A stretch of DNA of 64,000 bases from RGIG3040 sp964410675 (GTDB taxonomy: Bacteria; Bacillota; Clostridia; Lachnospirales; Lachnospiraceae), in NCBI GenBank assembly GCA_964410675.1, contig CAYPIB010000002.1, positions 20,112 through 84,111 of the forward strand. Direction: 5' to 3'. How positions within the stretch are numbered: position 1 is the stretch's first letter; each line of letters begins with the position of its first letter. The position numbers and the translations under genes are program-made. The notes below the pieces were generated by a model. The model worked only from the letters and a program-made list of their open reading frames with translations. It was not told where the DNA came from and searched no databases. Positions 62,094 to 64,000 of the stretch are shown one piece after another.

Positions 62094-62922
62094 AATTTTG
62101 AACCTCCTCAATTATATTATTTGGGGTTGAAGCCCCTGCAGTAATGCCCACTGAAGCAATCCCCTCGGAGGTATCCAACTCCAAATCCTTCAGCGTTTGT
62201 ATGAAATAAGTGTGCTCACATTCCTGACTGCATATTTCGTATAGCTTACGCGTATTTGAACTATGAGTACCGCCTATCACTATCATTACATCAACATCCC
62301 TGGCAATCTCTCGTGCCTGGGCTTGTCTCTCTTCTGTTGCATTGCATATAGTATTCACAACAATACCATCATACCCTTTTTTATGAAAAATTTCAACTAA
62401 ATCTTGAAATTTTGTGTAGTTATATGTCGTTTGAGACACAATACAACACTTATCATTTTTTTCTAAACTAAACTTTAACATTTCTTTCTCATCTGCAATG
62501 ACAGAAACGGCCCCTGATGCCCAACCCATAATTCCCTGTACTTCAGGGTGTTTTTCACTCCCTATTATAATAATATGCCGGCCCTTTTTACTTTCCTCTT
62601 CTACAATCCGATGTATTTTTTTTACAAAAGGACAAGTGGCATCGACTAACTTTAAATCTCTATTTTCAATTTCTCTATATATATTCTTTTCTACCCCATG
62701 TGACCGGATAATAATCGTACCTTTTGCATGCTTGGGTAAATCTGCCAGTGAATTTAAAACAATAATACCCTTTTCTTCTAAATCCTTCACGACCTCTTCA
62801 TTGTGAATAATCGGTCCTAATGTATAGATTTGTCCGCCCTGCTCAATCTGCTCATATACGGTATCCACCGCTCTCTTCACGCCAAAGCAAAAGCCTGCTG
62901 TACTTGCTAATTTTATTTCCAT
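62074..62922 (-). CDS. ispH: 4-hydroxy-3-methylbut-2-enyl diphosphate reductase
   Basis: A 282-residue iron-sulfur enzyme, last step of the MEP isoprenoid pathway. Its three cluster Cys residues lie in AGFCFGVKRAVD (Cys12), DATCPFVKKIH and NTICNATEERQ. IIRSHGV, TYNYTKF, IGGTHSSNTRKL and GITAGASTPNNII are further family motifs. Length is typical of the stand-alone enzyme. It overlaps rpsA by 20 bases and follows cmk by 22 bases, a gene order common in Clostridia. Confidence 0.96.
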   Translation of the reverse strand: MEIKLASTAGFCFGVKRAVDTVYEQIEQGGQIYTLGPIIHNEEVVKDLEEKGIIVLNSLADLPKHAKGTIIIRSHGVEKNIYREIENRDLKLVDATCPFVKKIHRIVEEESKKGRHIIIIGSEKHPEVQGIMGWASGAVSVIADEKEMLKFSLEKNDKCCIVSQTTYNYTKFQDLVEIFHKKGYDGIVVNTICNATEERQAQAREIARDVDVMIVIGGTHSSNTRKLYEICSQECEHTYFIQTLKDLELDTSEGIASVGITAGASTPNNIIEEVQNYVRTNF

Positions 62923-62944
62923 CTTAATTTATTTCCCCTATTTC

Positions 62945-63604
62945 CTATATTGAACATAACTGAATAATTCTTTCGACAACCTCATCAATTGTCATATAAG
63001 AGCTGTCAACCAATACGGCATCATCTGCCTGTTTCAGCGGTGATGTTTCTCTTGTCATATCTCTATTATCACGCTCTATAATGTCTTTTTTTATTTCTAA
63101 AAGATTACAGCTTTCCCCTTTTAAAATAAGCTCATCGTATCGCCGCTTTGCCCTTACTTCACTATCCGCCGTTAAGTAAATTTTTACATTTGCTTTTGGC
63201 AGCACACATGTTCCAATGTCTCTTCCATCCATGACAACATCAGTTGTGCCCGCAAGCTTTTGCTGCAGCTGTACTAATTTTGCCCTCACATCTCTATTGG
63301 CAGAACTGACAGAAGCCATCTTTCCAACCTCTTCTGTTCTAATCTGTCCGGTGACATTTTGTCCATTTAGCCAAACAAGCTGTTCTCCATCCTCATACGT
63401 TATCGTAATATCTGCATTCTTACACATATCACTGATTTTTTCCATCTCATCCGGACGCACCTTACTATTGATTAAGTACAGTGCCATCGCACGATACATC
63501 GCACCTGTATCTACATATATAAAGCCCTTTTTCTTAGCAACTTTTTTAGCGATTGTACTCTTACCGGCTCCTGCCGGTCCATCAATTGCTATACTATAAC
63601 TCAT
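62945..63604 (-). CDS. cmk: Cytidylate kinase
   Basis: A 219-residue nucleoside monophosphate kinase that phosphorylates CMP and dCMP. It has the P-loop IDGPAGAGKSTIAKKVA, YVDTGAMYRAMALYL, VVMDGRDIGTCVLP and SEVRAKRRYDEL. The ATG at 63604 has GAGG 8 bases upstream; a frame 20 codons longer is not supported. It lies 49 bases downstream of the flavoprotein gene and 22 upstream of ispH. Confidence 0.95.
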   Translation of the reverse strand: MSYSIAIDGPAGAGKSTIAKKVAKKKGFIYVDTGAMYRAMALYLINSKVRPDEMEKISDMCKNADITITYEDGEQLVWLNGQNVTGQIRTEEVGKMASVSSANRDVRAKLVQLQQKLAGTTDVVMDGRDIGTCVLPKANVKIYLTADSEVRAKRRYDELILKGESCNLLEIKKDIIERDNRDMTRETSPLKQADDAVLVDSSYMTIDEVVERIIQLCSI

Positions 63605-63653
63605 ACCATCATCCTCAATTCTAATTGTGTAAAATGCTCTTATAACTGCATAA

Positions 63654-64000
63654 TTATACTTCACTCATTGAAACAGCTGCTAAATATGCACTGCTCCAGG
63701 CAATTTGTAAATTATAGCCGCCGGTTAGTGCATCGACATCTAAAATCTCTCCGGCAAAATAAAGATCTTTTATTATTTTTGACTCCATTGTAGAAGGATT
63801 AACCTCTTTTACTTTAATACCGCCTTGTGTAATAATGGCTTCTCTGAAATCAGCAGTTTTTGTAATTGTCATCTTTAAATTTTTTATGATATCTAAAAAT
63901 ATTTTTCTCTCTTCTTTTGAGATTTCTCCGCACTTTTTTTCCGGTGAAATGCCGGAAAGTTCAATCATAACCGGAATTAGCTTTGCCGGAAACAGTGAGC
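63654..64000 (-). CDS. C-terminal part of a HI0933/BaiN-family flavoprotein (runs off the window)
   Basis: The C-terminal about 115 residues of an FAD-binding NAD(P)/FAD-dependent oxidoreductase of the HI0933 (YhiN/BaiN-like) family. The end has LIPVMIELSGI, AIITQGGIKVKEVNPSTMES, LYFAGEILDVDALTGGYNLQIAWSSAYLA, which is the family's C-terminal FAD-binding motif. The reading frame is open to the window end on the minus strand (SLFPAKLIPV upstream of the internal Met), so the start lies outside. It is usually next to cmk in Clostridia. The reaction is not established for most members. Confidence 0.88.
   Translation of the reverse strand, partial: SLFPAKLIPVMIELSGISPEKKCGEISKEERKIFLDIIKNLKMTITKTADFREAIITQGGIKVKEVNPSTMESKIIKDLYFAGEILDVDALTGGYNLQIAWSSAYLAAVSMSEV

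Noticed and set aside
1..64000. CRISPR arrays, tRNA or rRNA genes, insertion sequences and prophage.
   Set aside because: I found no regularly spaced repeats, no recognisable tRNA or rRNA sequence and no transposase, integrase or phage structural gene.

Overview
The window looks like chromosomal DNA from an AT-rich, endospore-type Firmicute of class Clostridia, most likely Lachnospiraceae. Supporting signs are strong AGGAGG ribosome-binding sites, a six-gene Rnf complex, a T-box in front of pheST, an SpoIID/LytB-domain protein and a SleB-type hydrolase, a class B sortase with BspA-like leucine-rich-repeat surface proteins, and motility and c-di-GMP components (a chemoreceptor, CheR and PilZ). 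Gene content is mostly chromosomal housekeeping. I found no tRNA or rRNA gene, CRISPR array, insertion sequence or prophage. A run of 10 N inside pheT (29420-29429) is flanked by two homologous but clearly different copies of the same stretch of PheT. The scaffold may therefore be a chimaera, and linkage between the left 29.4 kb and the right 34.6 kb should not be taken for granted.

Left part, on the minus strand from 12.3 kb down to 0.1 kb: one long tightly packed operon encodes a class B sortase, two very large BspA-like surface proteins carrying SPxTGD sorting signals, a PAS-containing hybrid histidine kinase and an HPt phosphotransfer protein. Divergent from it is a plus-strand group made of a tiny Gly/Cys-rich duplicated peptide and two small genes of unknown function. 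Next come an XRE regulator plus membrane protein pair with a repeated putative operator, leuS, an unknown membrane protein, and an EF-G paralogue with an altered GTPase motif. A plus-strand shikimate/tyrosine operon (DAHP synthase, tyrA, aroA) starts at a near-perfect sigma-A promoter. Then follow a chemoreceptor, a PilZ protein, an unknown small protein, queA, and pheT/pheS under T-box control.

Right part: an SpoIID-domain protein coupled to a YihY-family protein, a structured small RNA (best guess 6S), ATP-type PEP carboxykinase, Xaa-Pro aminopeptidase, deoC, citrate synthase, threonine synthase, a SleB-type hydrolase, an odd AP2/HNH-like protein, a GH25-like protein lacking one expected catalytic Asp, an ApbE flavin transferase, an M18 aminopeptidase, the rnfCDGEAB operon, a YprB-like nuclease, a VanY-type carboxypeptidase, a two-component system with an attached membrane protein, CheR, and the Clostridia cluster flavoprotein-cmk-ispH-rpsA running off the right edge.

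Functional links: ApbE probably flavinylates RnfG and RnfD, which the operon between 49.4 and 54.5 kb encodes. The class B sortase probably anchors the two LRR proteins encoded beside it. The OmpR-family regulator probably controls its own operon and the adjacent VanY gene, because both upstream regions carry the same GATACAA-type direct repeats at exact 11-bp spacing. Two further non-coding elements stand out: a 198-nt long imperfect hairpin between the Rnf operon and the M18 peptidase gene, and a leuS promoter that sits inside the terminator of the gene upstream.
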